From contig JBFWVT010000004.1 of assembly GCA_050246595.1 (NCBI GenBank), positions 62,001 to 126,000 on the forward strand: a stretch of 64,000 nucleotides of DNA. The letters are read 5' to 3'. Position 1 is the first letter of the stretch. Each line of letters opens with the position of its first letter. Shown in pieces: positions 17,381 through 25,889 of this stretch. The translations under genes and the position numbers were made by a program. Source of the stretch: DATARH01 sp050246595. GTDB taxonomy: Bacteria > Pseudomonadota > Alphaproteobacteria > ATCC43930 > CGMCC-115725. The notes below the pieces were generated by a model. It saw only the letters and a list, made by a program, of their open reading frames with translations, was not told where the DNA came from and ran no database searches.

Positions 17381-19209
17381 CAGATCTGCCTTGCCCCACC
17401 GCGTTCCTCGGCTGCGGCCAGCGAGAGGGCGGCGTTGATTAGACCGATATGCGTAAACGCCTGGGGGAAGTTGCCGATCGCCTCCCCGGTTCCGGCATCG
17501 ATCTCTTCCCCATAGAGCCCGATGTCACTGGCGTGCTTCAGCAGCTGCTCAAACCGCAGCCGCGCCGCGTTCAATTCTCCCGCCTTTGCCAGGTAATCGA
17601 CGGCCCAGAAGCTGCAAAAACCGAACGCGCTCTCGTTTCCGTCGAGCCCGTCGAGCCCGGGACGGTAGCGGTAGACAAGCGGACCGACGGCCAGTTCCCT
17701 GTCGATATAGGAGAAAGTGCCGGCCATTCGCGGTTCGTCCGGCTCGCAATAGCGGTAGCGCGGCATCAGCAGCAGGCTGGCGTCAGGCTCGGCGCTCCCG
17801 AAGAATGACGTATAGCTGTTGCAGGTCGGGTTAAAGCCATGCTGCTCTATGGCGGCGCGGATTTCGTCCCGGACATGCCGCCACTTGTCGGCCGATCCCG
17901 AAAGGACCCCGCGCTCCGACAGGTCGACGAGACAGTCGAGAGCGGCCCAGCAGGTCACTTTTGAATAAGTATAATGCCGCTGCGCGCCCCGAATTTCCCA
18001 GATCCCGTGGTCCTGGTAGTTCCAGTCGCGGCACACGCAATGGCCGAGCCCGGTTAGCATTCGCCGCTCGCTGCGGCTGAGATCGCCGCCACGAGCGGCA
18101 TGAGTCGCGGCGGCCATGATGACCGAGCCGTATACGTCCAGTTGCGACTGGTTCCATGCCCCATTGCCGATGCGGACAGGACGCGAGCCGCGGTATCCTT
18201 CGAAGTGGTCGAGCGTGGCTTCCCTGATCCGGCTCTCGCCATATACGTCATAAAGGACCTGCAATCGCGGCCGCGTCAGACGGGTCGCGTGCAGCAACCA
18301 GTTCAGAAATGCCGCACTTTCGTCCTCAAAACCGAGCCCGGTAAACGCTTCTAGCGTCAGCGAGGCGTCGCGCAGCCAGCAAAAGCGATAATCCCAATTG
18401 CGGCTCCCGCCGATCGTCTCCGGCAGCGAAGCAGTAGGCGCCGCTATAACGGCCCCCGAAAGACTGAACGTGAGCAGTTTGAGGACCAGCGCGCTGCGCT
18501 TTACGTGGTCGGCATACGGCCCGTCATAGCGGCAGCGGCCAAGCCAATCGCGCCACCATCGCACGGTCGCATCGATGCGCGCCGCCGCAGCCTCGCCCAG
18601 CGGTAGGACGACGCCGATATCGTTACGCACGTAACTCGCCGAGAAGAAAAGCCGCTCGCCGGGCTTTATGCGCACGCGCGCCCGCAGGCTCGTGCCGTCG
18701 CCGGCCGGTTCCAACGGCAGATCGCTATGCAGCAGCAACAGATGGCTGCGCCACGCGCAGGCCCAGCCGAGCTTGCCGCGTCGGGCGAGCCTTACGTCGG
18801 CTCGCGCATAGTCCGGCCGAGGCGCGTAGACAATATCGACGGGTATCTCGGTGCCGACCGCTTCGATGCAGCGCAGTAATTCCCGCTGGGGCAGAAGCTG
18901 CGGCCTTTCGAGCGCGCCCGGGATTGTCATCGCATCGGTCAGCCGCAGCTCGCCGCCCTCGATCCGAAACGTCGTCTGCAGGACATTGCTGCCGTCAAGA
19001 TATTTGCGCGCGGCGCGGTGCTCGATCGCCGGGCTGATGCTGAACCGGCCGCCGTTGGCGCGGTCGAGAATCGCGGCAAAGAAAGCGGGCCCAGCGAAAT
19101 AGGGCAGGCACCACCAATCGATCGAGCCGTCTCGACTCACAAGCGCCGCGGTCCGGCAATCGCCGATCAGGGCGTAATCGCCGATCGCAGGCCAGTTGCC
19201 ATTTGCCAT
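17380..19209 (-). CDS. Glycoside hydrolase family 15 protein (glucoamylase/trehalase type)
   Basis: From the ATG at 19209 the protein has 609 residues. It opens with the GH15 N-terminal signature (AIGDYALIGDCRTAALVSRDGSIDWWCLP), has GSRNWDYRFCWLRDAS in the middle and DHGIWEIRG near residue 400, containing the probable catalytic Glu. Bacterial GH15 enzymes of this subgroup hydrolyse trehalose or alpha-glucans in the cytoplasm. Such genes often sit in general-stress clusters in alphaproteobacteria, which fits the neighbours. A 51-residue upstream extension is open but looks non-coding. Confidence 0.88.
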   Translation of the reverse strand: MANGNWPAIGDYALIGDCRTAALVSRDGSIDWWCLPYFAGPAFFAAILDRANGGRFSISPAIEHRAARKYLDGSNVLQTTFRIEGGELRLTDAMTIPGALERPQLLPQRELLRCIEAVGTEIPVDIVYAPRPDYARADVRLARRGKLGWACAWRSHLLLLHSDLPLEPAGDGTSLRARVRIKPGERLFFSASYVRNDIGVVLPLGEAAAARIDATVRWWRDWLGRCRYDGPYADHVKRSALVLKLLTFSLSGAVIAAPTASLPETIGGSRNWDYRFCWLRDASLTLEAFTGLGFEDESAAFLNWLLHATRLTRPRLQVLYDVYGESRIREATLDHFEGYRGSRPVRIGNGAWNQSQLDVYGSVIMAAATHAARGGDLSRSERRMLTGLGHCVCRDWNYQDHGIWEIRGAQRHYTYSKVTCWAALDCLVDLSERGVLSGSADKWRHVRDEIRAAIEQHGFNPTCNSYTSFFGSAEPDASLLLMPRYRYCEPDEPRMAGTFSYIDRELAVGPLVYRYRPGLDGLDGNESAFGFCSFWAVDYLAKAGELNAARLRFEQLLKHASDIGLYGEEIDAGTGEAIGNFPQAFTHIGLINAALSLAAAEERGGARQI

Positions 19210-19563
19210 CGCCAGCGCATCAGGGAAGGCGGCGCACGGTTCCGAGTGTCGGCTGCCTTCCGCTTCGCGTCGGTGACGCCGCCTTGCCGGCTTGGTCGAG
19301 CATCGGCCTGGAAACATGATCCCGCCGTTTGTTGCGTTCGCTGTTTCTCCGAGATCGTGCAACCGAAATCACCGCCCGGCGCGGGCTTATGGCAGTTGAT
19401 GCATCCGATGGGTTACTTCCAGTCCGAAGGCGTCCGACACCGTCTGAGCGAAGAAGACTTCCAGCGTGGCAACGATGAGCCCAGCCGAGCCTACGCGTTC
19501 GGCAGGGCTTTTCGGCCAGAAGACGATTCCGACCACATCCAACTCCAACGACGGGTGGCGTCG

Positions 19564-20448
19564 TCATGACATTTCCCGGTTTGAGTGCGCCGAATGGAAG
19601 TTTAACGCCAATCGGGCCACGACCAGCGGCACGCCCAGCAGAAGCCCGGTTGCGGCAGCCGTTCGCATGAGCGGCGGCAGTGGACGGAATAGGCCTGCCG
19701 TCCAGGCGACTACCGCCAATTGCGGCGCCGCCTTCCATACGTCCGCGATCGCCCGCGAACCGGAGCTTTCGAGCTTCTCACGCATTTCCCCGAGCCCCTG
19801 TGCCATTGGCAGGAGCTTGCGCTCGCTTTGCGCCTCGGGCGGGCGCTCGCCACGCCGGACCGCATCGAGCGCGCGGCGCAGGCTCGCGTTGTCGCCCGCC
19901 CAAAGAGCGCGGAATAGGATCACGCCGTCGCGATCCACCAGAAAAGCCGCGTTTGGCAATGCGCCTAGAGCGCGGTGCAGCGCGCCGCTCAGATCGTCGC
20001 TGACAACCGGGAACGGTATGGCAAGCTCGGCCTGCAGCAGGCGGGCGCGATCGAGCTTATCGCCGAGCTGTTTCGGCTGCGGCAGCTTCTCGCCCGGATG
20101 CGCCTCCCGCACATTGAGCATCACGAAGTCGATCGCGGCCCCGAAGCATTCGTACAGCCGTTTGAGCGCGGCCATTGAGGCCGCCGTCATCGGACAGCTG
20201 CTCGAACCTGCAATCAGCAGGACCGGCTTCTCGGCGAACAGGTCGGCGCTCGAGATCAGCGTGCCGTCCAGCCGAAGAAGATCGTACGATCCGAGCCTGT
20301 CGCCCGGCGCGAGCACGCCTCTGGGGAAATGCATGTGTTCCTTGAACATCTCGGCATTGACGTGGTCGTTTAGATACACGCGGTGCGCTTCCGCCCTGCC
20401 CTGGGGTGGGATATCGGTTCGGGTTGGGGTGACTGTCGTTGCGTTCAT
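19564..20448 (-). CDS. Cys-type deiodinase-like / thioredoxin-fold protein with a C-terminal membrane tail
   Basis: The 294-residue protein has a thioredoxin-fold core: RLGSYDLLRLDGTLISSADLF, then KPVLLIAGSSSCPMTAA with Cys85 at the active position, and FVMLNVREAHPGE. The last matches the (Y/N)xxEAH element of the iodothyronine-deiodinase-like family. This is the Cys counterpart of the Sec-containing protein at 28897. The C-terminus (about 240-285) is hydrophobic and may anchor the protein. Substrate unknown; a peroxidase or reductase role is likely from the fold. Confidence 0.72.
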   Translation of the reverse strand: MNATTVTPTRTDIPPQGRAEAHRVYLNDHVNAEMFKEHMHFPRGVLAPGDRLGSYDLLRLDGTLISSADLFAEKPVLLIAGSSSCPMTAASMAALKRLYECFGAAIDFVMLNVREAHPGEKLPQPKQLGDKLDRARLLQAELAIPFPVVSDDLSGALHRALGALPNAAFLVDRDGVILFRALWAGDNASLRRALDAVRRGERPPEAQSERKLLPMAQGLGEMREKLESSGSRAIADVWKAAPQLAVVAWTAGLFRPLPPLMRTAAATGLLLGVPLVVARLALNFHSAHSNREMS

Positions 20449-20714
20449 GACGTCTCCTAAAGCGTGCAGAAGCTAACCGGCGGCGGAGATGGCCGGGTTG
20501 GGCTCTCTGCAGAATGCTGAACGGCATGCAATGCCCAACCACGGAAACTCCATCCAGTTCCTGCTGCGTATAGCCCGAAGCTCTCCGAATATCCGGCTGC
20601 TTACGACAGTCTCGCATCGTCCACATATTGTATTCAGCCGTCCCGATATTAAGAAGGCATTCAATTAAGACAAGCCAATCTCCCTTAACTTCACACTGTT
20701 ATCTTCTGCCGATT

Positions 20715-20740
20715 GGAACCCTGATTTTGCGCCTTCCGTT
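20715..20740 (+). promoter_or_regulatory. EcfG-type promoter motif GGAAC-N17-CGTT
   Basis: GGAAC at 20715-20719 and CGTT at 20737-20740 are separated by 17 nt, the consensus of the alphaproteobacterial general-stress sigma factor EcfG. It lies about 75 bp before the gene starting at 20816. Confidence 0.55.
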
Positions 20741-20815
20741 CGGGAAGAAATGCAAATGGGTAGCGTGGGGCAATGCCGCGCACCGGTTCTTGACTTGCCG
20801 CGGTGGAGGATGCGA

Positions 20816-21397
20816 ATGCCGACGAAGGGAACCGACTGCATTCGGGGTTGGCCGGAAGAATCGCGGAGCGCCGCTCAGCTGGTCATCGACAAATACGGCG
20901 AGCCGGACGAGGCCACCTACAGTGAGCTGATCTGGCACACACGCGGTCCGTGGAAACGGATCGTCGCCACGAAGACCTTTTACCCGCACAATTTCCCGGC
21001 GCCGCATATCGACGCGATCGAGTCGGTGATCGACTATCGCGTCCCGCCGGACAAGTTAACGCCGCTCGCTGAATTCGACGGCAGCGTCGTCGTGGAGCGC
21101 ACGGCGGGCGAGGTCTCGGCGCGCTGCCACGACGAGGAAGCGAATTTCCTCGCGCTCAACCTGATGCATGACATCGTGACCGGGACCAAAACCGTGCAGC
21201 AGGCGCGAAATTATTATGCAAAGGAGTTCGCCGATTACCGGCGCAAGAAGCCGACCCCGTACATGCAAGGGCTGCATTTTACGCCGTGCGGCGAGGACAA
21301 CGCCCGCGACCCGGATGTGCGGCTGCTCTCGGATGCCGACCTCGAAGCGGCGATCAGGGAAGGCGAAGGCGCGGTTAGCGGCGGAGCAGATCAATGA
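20816..21397 (+). CDS. Conserved hypothetical protein, first gene of a three-gene stress operon
   Basis: The ATG at 20816 has GGTGGAGG ending 6 nt upstream; an ATG at 20810 is too close to that site. The 193-residue product is soluble (GPWKRIVATKTFYPHNFPAPHIDAIESVIDYRVP...), with two isolated cysteines and no recognised domain. Its stop overlaps the next ATG (ATGA), and an EcfG-like promoter lies upstream, so it probably belongs to the general stress response. Confidence 0.68.
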   Translation: MPTKGTDCIRGWPEESRSAAQLVIDKYGEPDEATYSELIWHTRGPWKRIVATKTFYPHNFPAPHIDAIESVIDYRVPPDKLTPLAEFDGSVVVERTAGEVSARCHDEEANFLALNLMHDIVTGTKTVQQARNYYAKEFADYRRKKPTPYMQGLHFTPCGEDNARDPDVRLLSDADLEAAIREGEGAVSGGADQ

Positions 21398-21927
21398 TGC
21401 GGAACGAAGCAGCTTTGAAAACGGCTGCATCGAAACCTACCGGCTGGATATTGCGCGATCTCGTGCGCGGGGTCGCCGCCGGGCTTGCCGGCACGGCGGC
21501 GATGAGCCTGTCGCAGTCGGCGGAAATCGCTGCAACCGGCCGAAAGCCATCAGCTACCCCGGCCGAGGCGGCATGCGTGCTGCTCGGCATCGAGACGCGC
21601 ACCGAGGCGCAGGAGCAACGCTTCGCGCGGGAGGCGCATTGGGCCTATGGTACCCTGTGGGGCCTCGGACAGATCCCGCTGCGACGGATGCCGGAGCCGT
21701 ACCGATCTCTGATGTATTTCGCGGCGGCCTGGGGGGCGGGGGCCGTTTTGTTGACCCGCTTGAAGCTCGCGCCGCCGCCGACCGATTGGAAGACGAGTTC
21801 GCTGCTGAGCGACTTGGGACATCATGCCGTTTATACCGGGGCGAGCAACCTGGTTTTCGATCTGTTGGATCGATCGCTACCTACCTCGTCGGCGGCCGAC
21901 AGGCTCCGATCGGGCTCGGAAGCATAG
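21394..21927 (+). CDS. Membrane protein of unknown function
   Basis: The 177-residue product has a hydrophobic N-terminal half (LVRGVAAGLAGTAAMSLSQSAEI), an amphipathic middle (WAYGTLWGLGQIPLRRM) and a second membrane region (SLMYFAAAWGAGAVLLTRL). It overlaps the upstream gene by 4 bp and precedes another membrane gene by 16 bp. It resembles small membrane proteins found beside general-stress genes; function unknown. Confidence 0.62.
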   Translation: MMRNEAALKTAASKPTGWILRDLVRGVAAGLAGTAAMSLSQSAEIAATGRKPSATPAEAACVLLGIETRTEAQEQRFAREAHWAYGTLWGLGQIPLRRMPEPYRSLMYFAAAWGAGAVLLTRLKLAPPPTDWKTSSLLSDLGHHAVYTGASNLVFDLLDRSLPTSSAADRLRSGSEA

Positions 21928-21943
21928 CGACAGGAGTAGTCGC

Positions 21944-22438
21944 ATGCGATCTGCAACAGCAGGTGCAATCGGAGGACTGACCGCTGGGGTCATCCTGAGT
22001 GCCGTGATGGTCATTGGGCGGCGCGCCGGCCTGCTTTACGAGACCCTCGCCGAGCGCTCCGAGGCATGGCTGGACGAGACATTCGCGACCCGCAACCGAC
22101 TCGGCGCTTGGAGCACGACCATTCTCGAACAGGCCAACCACGCTGCCGCGTCTGTTGGGTTCGGCATCGCGTACGGAAGCGCCCGCCGGTATTTTCCCGG
22201 GCTGCACCCGGTCGTCGGCGGTGCGATGTTCGGGGCCGGTCTTTACACGGTGAATATCGCCGGCATCGCGCCGCTGATCGGGATCACCCGCGGCGAATGG
22301 CGGGAGCGGGGATTGATGGCGTTCCAACGGCTCGGGATGCATCTCCTCTACGGCATCACAACGGCCGTCGCGACAGACGCGCTGTCAAAGCCGTCTCAGC
22401 CCTCTTCCGCGCGATACGACTGCGGATCCTGGCCGTAG
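21944..22438 (+). CDS. Small membrane protein with Gly/Ala helices
   Basis: The 164-residue protein starts at an ATG preceded by CAGGAG. It has glycine-rich helices (AGAIGGLTAGVILSAVMVIGRRAG; HPVVGGAMFGAGLYTVNIAGIAP). It is the third gene of the 20816-22438 operon and converges on the araC-type gene, overlapping its 3' end by about 43 bp. Function unknown. Confidence 0.6.
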   Translation: MRSATAGAIGGLTAGVILSAVMVIGRRAGLLYETLAERSEAWLDETFATRNRLGAWSTTILEQANHAAASVGFGIAYGSARRYFPGLHPVVGGAMFGAGLYTVNIAGIAPLIGITRGEWRERGLMAFQRLGMHLLYGITTAVATDALSKPSQPSSARYDCGSWP

Positions 22439-23298
22439 GCGGCACGGAATGCGCGGGAAAAGTAGGTGCGGCTGGCATAGCCGACCTTGCCTGCGATCGC
22501 CGCAACCGGCAGATCGGTGGTACGCAGCAGCTGCGCGGCATAGCGCAGCCGCACACGCTTGACGAAATCCATCGGGGTCGCGCCGAAGGCCAGCGAGAAG
22601 CGCAGGGCGAACCCCGAACGGCTCATCCCGGCCTGCTGCGCGAGGGATCTCAGAGAATAGTCGCGCGCCGGGTTTTCGAGAATGGCGGTAACGACGCCGG
22701 CCAGCCGCGAGTCGACCAGGCCAATCAGCCAAGCGGGTTCGCTTTCGCCGCGCAGAATCCGGCGCAGCAGCAGCACAAGGCATTGCTTCAGCAGAGCATC
22801 GGCGAGAGCGCGCGTGCCGATCGTCGGCGCCGCGAGCTCCGCCAGCATTGCCTCAAAGGCGTGGCGCAGCGGATCGGTGCGCCTGAGATGCACCGCAATC
22901 AGCCGGTCCAGACGGTCGAAGAGACCCAGACTGCCTGCATAGCTCGCCTCGATCATGCCGCAGACCACCAAGACGTCCGTCTCTCGCCCGGCGCGTGCGT
23001 TCAGCAGCGCTTCGGCAAGCACGACGCAATTCTCGGATGCCAAGACGACGTTGAGATTTTCGCCCTCCGTCTCGATGCGATGCGGCGTGCCGCGCGGGAT
23101 CAGGATGAATTCATGCGTGCCGAAATCGATCACCTGGCCATCTTGCAATCGCAAGCTGCCGGAACCCTGCAACACGTAATGGATGATTGGGACGGTCGCC
23201 GCGTCGAGAGCGAGCGCCCAGCCGTTTTCAATCTCGCAGACCGCAAAGGACCGAACTTCGGCATCGAGGCTGTCCAGCAGCTTGTCGATTAGCTGCAT
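22396..23298 (-). CDS. AraC-family transcriptional regulator with cupin sensor
   Basis: From the ATG at 23298 the protein has 300 residues. An N-terminal cupin domain (IIHYVLQGSGSLRLQDGQVIDFGTHEFILIPRGTPHRI) is followed by a C-terminal double HTH (SLRSLAQQAGMSRSGFALRFSLAFG and VAAIAGKVGYASRTYFSRAFRAAYG). This is the AraC_N/cupin_6 class, often controlling oxidoreductase genes in response to small molecules. An upstream in-frame extension to 23457 is open. It is divergent from the secreted-protein gene at 23518. Confidence 0.85.
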   Translation of the reverse strand: MQLIDKLLDSLDAEVRSFAVCEIENGWALALDAATVPIIHYVLQGSGSLRLQDGQVIDFGTHEFILIPRGTPHRIETEGENLNVVLASENCVVLAEALLNARAGRETDVLVVCGMIEASYAGSLGLFDRLDRLIAVHLRRTDPLRHAFEAMLAELAAPTIGTRALADALLKQCLVLLLRRILRGESEPAWLIGLVDSRLAGVVTAILENPARDYSLRSLAQQAGMSRSGFALRFSLAFGATPMDFVKRVRLRYAAQLLRTTDLPVAAIAGKVGYASRTYFSRAFRAAYGQDPQSYRAEEG

Positions 23299-23396
23299 CT
23301 GCACGTCACCGAAGCCTGGACGGAACAATACATTGTATGAACGATTGGCCCATTGATTTGATCCATGTACAACACCCCCGCCTTCAACCAGGAAAG

Positions 23397-23422
23397 GTAA
23401 CTTTTTCCGGCGCGGCATCGAA
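23397..23422 (+). promoter_or_regulatory. SigF-type promoter motif GTAACT-N16-CGAA
   Basis: GTAACT at 23397-23402 and CGAA at 23419-23422 are exactly 16 nt apart. One base differs from the GTAACC of the other sites in this window. It lies about 95 bp upstream of the secreted-protein gene at 23518. Confidence 0.6.
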
Positions 23423-23517
23423 CTATTTGTCAAACCGATCGACTGATCCTCCAGCAAGACAACTGGGTGGCGCAGTGATCTCGGCAGTCCAACGCTTTCG
23501 ATCGCGGGAGAACTACG

Positions 23518-23778
23518 ATGAGGAAGTCTCTTTTAGCAGCAGGTGCCGCAGCAGCGATGCTCGCGGTCACGTCACTCGGTTTTGCCGGAGGTGCACAAGC
23601 CCAATACCCGTGGCCGGGCTGGGACCCGTATTTTCGGTCAGTGCCGGGGTATGATAACCAGCCCTACTGGCCGGGCAACAGCTTTGCAGCTTCTCGCAAC
23701 TATCCGGATGGGGGCGCTTTCCCGCCGTTTGGCGACCCCTCCTACCCGGGGCCAAGGCTTCGCGGGGATGGTTTCTGA
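23518..23778 (+). CDS. Small secreted Pro/Gly/aromatic-rich protein
   Basis: The 86-residue protein has a clear signal peptide (MRKSLLAAGAAAAMLAVTSLGFAGGAQA) and a short mature part rich in Pro, Tyr, Trp and Gly (YPWPGWDPYFRSVPGYDNQPYWPG). No cysteines or known domain. A SigF-type motif lies upstream, linking it to the bufferin and selenoprotein genes. Possibly a surface or metal-contact peptide; function unknown. Confidence 0.6.
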   Translation: MRKSLLAAGAAAAMLAVTSLGFAGGAQAQYPWPGWDPYFRSVPGYDNQPYWPGNSFAASRNYPDGGAFPPFGDPSYPGPRLRGDGF

Positions 23779-24028
23779 ACGAGTTCGGCATCAGACGGGC
23801 GCGCGGCGGGCATGGTGGCCGATAGGTCGCCGGCGCCGCTCGCCAACACCATCGTACCGGCCAACCGTACCTGCCAGCTCTATTGCCGCGAGCAAGCGGA
23901 AAATGATGAGGTAGTCAGGACCGGGCTTCATCGGCGAGCTGCGTCCTTGGACGAAGAATAAACCTGGAAGAAATTTGAATGCATCGAGCGAAAATCCGCA
24001 TGCAGCACCCGCACTGCATCTACCTTTC
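23779..24028. other. Intergenic stretch without a convincing gene
   Basis: About 250 bp. An open frame continues past the TGA of the preceding secreted protein but has no recognisable sequence and no SECIS-like hairpin. Confidence 0.45.
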
Positions 24029-24053
24029 GGAACGACGGCAACAAGCGGTCGTT
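24029..24053 (+). promoter_or_regulatory. EcfG-type promoter motif GGAAC-N16-CGTT
   Basis: GGAAC at 24029-24033 and CGTT at 24050-24053 with a 16-nt spacer, 38 bp upstream of the DUF4142 gene. DUF4142 genes are frequent members of the general stress regulon. Confidence 0.6.
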
Positions 24054-24090
24054 TAGACGATCAGATACAGTCCTGTTAGGGAGAAACAAC

Positions 24091-24735
24091 ATGCGGTGGA
24101 CCATCGGAAGTGCGGTTGCGCTGCCGGCTGCGGCACTGTTCATGGCTCTACCAGTACTGAGCAGCGCCGCCGAGGCGCAGTCGACACCGACGCAGCCCGG
24201 GCAGCAGGCGGAACAGCCCGCACAGCCCGCGCAACAGACCGAACAGCCGGCGCAGCCGCAAACGTCTCCATCGGCAGGTCGCGACGAATCTCCGCCGGGG
24301 ATCACGATCGTCTCCGAGCAGGACCGCTTTTTTGTGCACAAGGTCGCCACGGGCGCGATGCTGCAGATCGCGCTGAGCAAGGTCGCTGCGGAACAAACCG
24401 GCGATCCGCAAGTGCGGCAATTCGCGCAGAATACCGTCGACCAGTTCGGCAAGGCTGCCAAGAAGCTTCGCCAGATCGCCGGCGAGGTCGGCATCTCCAT
24501 TCCCGAGCAGCCGCCGGGGCAAGTCCAAACCTTGAAGGATGCGCTCGCCGAACTCGAAATCGGCACCCTCAACCGGCAGTATTTAGCGCTGATCCTGCCG
24601 GTCAGCGTCGTTGCCGTGAACATGTTCGAGCAAGAGGCCAATGATGGAGCCAACCCGAAGCTTGTGAACTTCGCCCAGACCATGCTGCCGAAGATCAGGG
24701 AGCATCGAGCCAAGGTGGCGGAGTTGCGGGGCTAA
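24091..24735 (+). CDS. DUF4142 periplasmic protein
   Basis: The 214-residue protein has a signal peptide, a Gln/Pro-rich linker with repeated PAQP/EQPAQP units (about 30-60), and a DUF4142 helical bundle (FFVHKVATGAMLQIALSKVAAEQTGDPQVRQFAQNTVDQFGKA). DUF4142 domains are ferritin-like four-helix bundles found in stress-response gene sets. The ribosome site is GGGAGAA. An EcfG-like promoter precedes it. Confidence 0.85.
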   Translation: MRWTIGSAVALPAAALFMALPVLSSAAEAQSTPTQPGQQAEQPAQPAQQTEQPAQPQTSPSAGRDESPPGITIVSEQDRFFVHKVATGAMLQIALSKVAAEQTGDPQVRQFAQNTVDQFGKAAKKLRQIAGEVGISIPEQPPGQVQTLKDALAELEIGTLNRQYLALILPVSVVAVNMFEQEANDGANPKLVNFAQTMLPKIREHRAKVAELRG

Positions 24736-24835
24736 CACAGAGCAAACCACTCGACAAACGGCTTCGAGCACAGAGACACAGCGTGCCGGCGAGGGCCGTG
24801 CAGCTCCCGCCGGCCGAGAGGATGGGAGCAGAAGC

Positions 24836-25309
24836 ATGGATACCAGCAGGTTTTTGCGCGGCATGGCGGCCGGTTTCGGCGCCACGGTCATTCTCAGCAT
24901 CTTCATGCTGATAAAGGCGGCCGCCGACATCGTGCCCGAGGCGAACGCGATCCAGGCCCTTGTCAAGGTCAGCACGATCTGGCTCGGCACACCGCTCTTG
25001 CCCTGGATCGGATGGCTGGAGCATTTCTTCATCGGCACGGTGCTGTGGGGCATCGCTTTTGCGATCGTGGAACCGGTGCTGCCCGGACCCGGCTGGCTGC
25101 GCGGGCTGATCTTCTCGACCGGCGCCTGGATCGTCATGATGGTCACGCTTCTTCCCGCCGCCGGGGCCGGGTTTTTCGGCGCCTATCTCGGCTGGGGAAC
25201 TCCGGTCAGCGCGTTGATCCTGCATTGGATATGGGGCGTATCGATCGGCGTGATTTACGAATCCCCGCCGCTGCACCAGCTCCATTTCGGCCATCCGGCG
25301 CGGACCTGA
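24836..25309 (+). CDS. DUF6789-like small membrane protein
   Basis: The 157-residue protein has four membrane segments (FGATVILSIFMLIKAA; WLEHFFIGTVLWGIAFAIVEPVL; LIFSTGAWIVMMVTLLPAAGAGFFGAYL; LILHWIWGVSIGVIYE). Similar short membrane proteins (DUF6789-type) are common in metal/redox clusters. It lies 100 bp after DUF4142 and before the thioredoxin operon. Confidence 0.65.
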   Translation: MDTSRFLRGMAAGFGATVILSIFMLIKAAADIVPEANAIQALVKVSTIWLGTPLLPWIGWLEHFFIGTVLWGIAFAIVEPVLPGPGWLRGLIFSTGAWIVMMVTLLPAAGAGFFGAYLGWGTPVSALILHWIWGVSIGVIYESPPLHQLHFGHPART

Positions 25310-25389
25310 TCGCCGCAGCCCGTGCGCCGGGGCTCGCATCCGCCGACGGTGACGGCTCGGCCTCGTCCCGATGGACGATCTCGCGGCGC

Positions 25390-25415
25390 GTAACCTTCCG
25401 CCGTGCCGAGCCGAA
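25390..25415 (+). promoter_or_regulatory. SigF-type promoter motif GTAACC-N16-CGAA
   Basis: GTAACC at 25390-25395 and CGAA at 25412-25415, exactly 16 nt apart, 74 bp upstream of the thioredoxin gene that opens the operon containing the AhpD-like selenoprotein. Confidence 0.72.
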
Positions 25416-25489
25416 CCGTCGAATGCGGCGGCCCAGTCCGGAGGCCGGGGCTGGCGCATTCGGCATAGTCAATGCGTGTAGGTGGGGAA

Positions 25490-25882
25490 ATGATCGGAGT
25501 TCGTCTGGGTGTAGTCGCAGCGTTCATCCTTATTGCAATCGCAGGATCGGGTTTGGCCGCCCAGAAGCTCGCGTTCGACGAGGCGCGGTTCGCCGCGACG
25601 CAACAGGCTAACCGCCCGATCCTGGTCGAGATATCCGCTCCGTGGTGTACGGTCTGCAAGCTGCAGAAGCCGATTATCGAACGCTTGGCAGCAAAGCCGG
25701 AATTCAAGGACCTGACGATCTTCGAGGTCGATTTCGACACGCAGAAGGATGCGGTCAGGGCCTTGGGGGCGCATTCGCAAAGCACGCTGATTGCCTTCCG
25801 GGGAACCACCGAAACGGGCCGCTCGGTCGGGAACACGCACGAGGGCTCGATCGAAGCGCTGGCCCGATCCGCGCTGCAGTGA
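25490..25882 (+). CDS. Secreted or membrane-anchored thioredoxin-like protein
   Basis: The ATG at 25490 follows GGTGGGGA and begins a signal-anchor (MIGVRLGVVAAFILIAIAGSGLAAQ). The 130-residue product has a thioredoxin active site PWCTVC (Cys53/Cys56), KLQKPIIERLAAKPEFKDLTIFEVDFDTQ and a divergent C-terminal half. It would act outside the cytoplasmic membrane. The next gene, a CcdA-type electron carrier, starts 7 bp later, so the pair probably passes reducing equivalents across the membrane, as in DsbD split into parts. Confidence 0.85.
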   Translation: MIGVRLGVVAAFILIAIAGSGLAAQKLAFDEARFAATQQANRPILVEISAPWCTVCKLQKPIIERLAAKPEFKDLTIFEVDFDTQKDAVRALGAHSQSTLIAFRGTTETGRSVGNTHEGSIEALARSALQ

Positions 25883-25889
25883 GCCGACC

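Noticed and set aside
23776..23910. Readthrough of the TGA ending the secreted protein at 23518
   Set aside because: The downstream codons lack family-like sequence and no SECIS-like hairpin follows.
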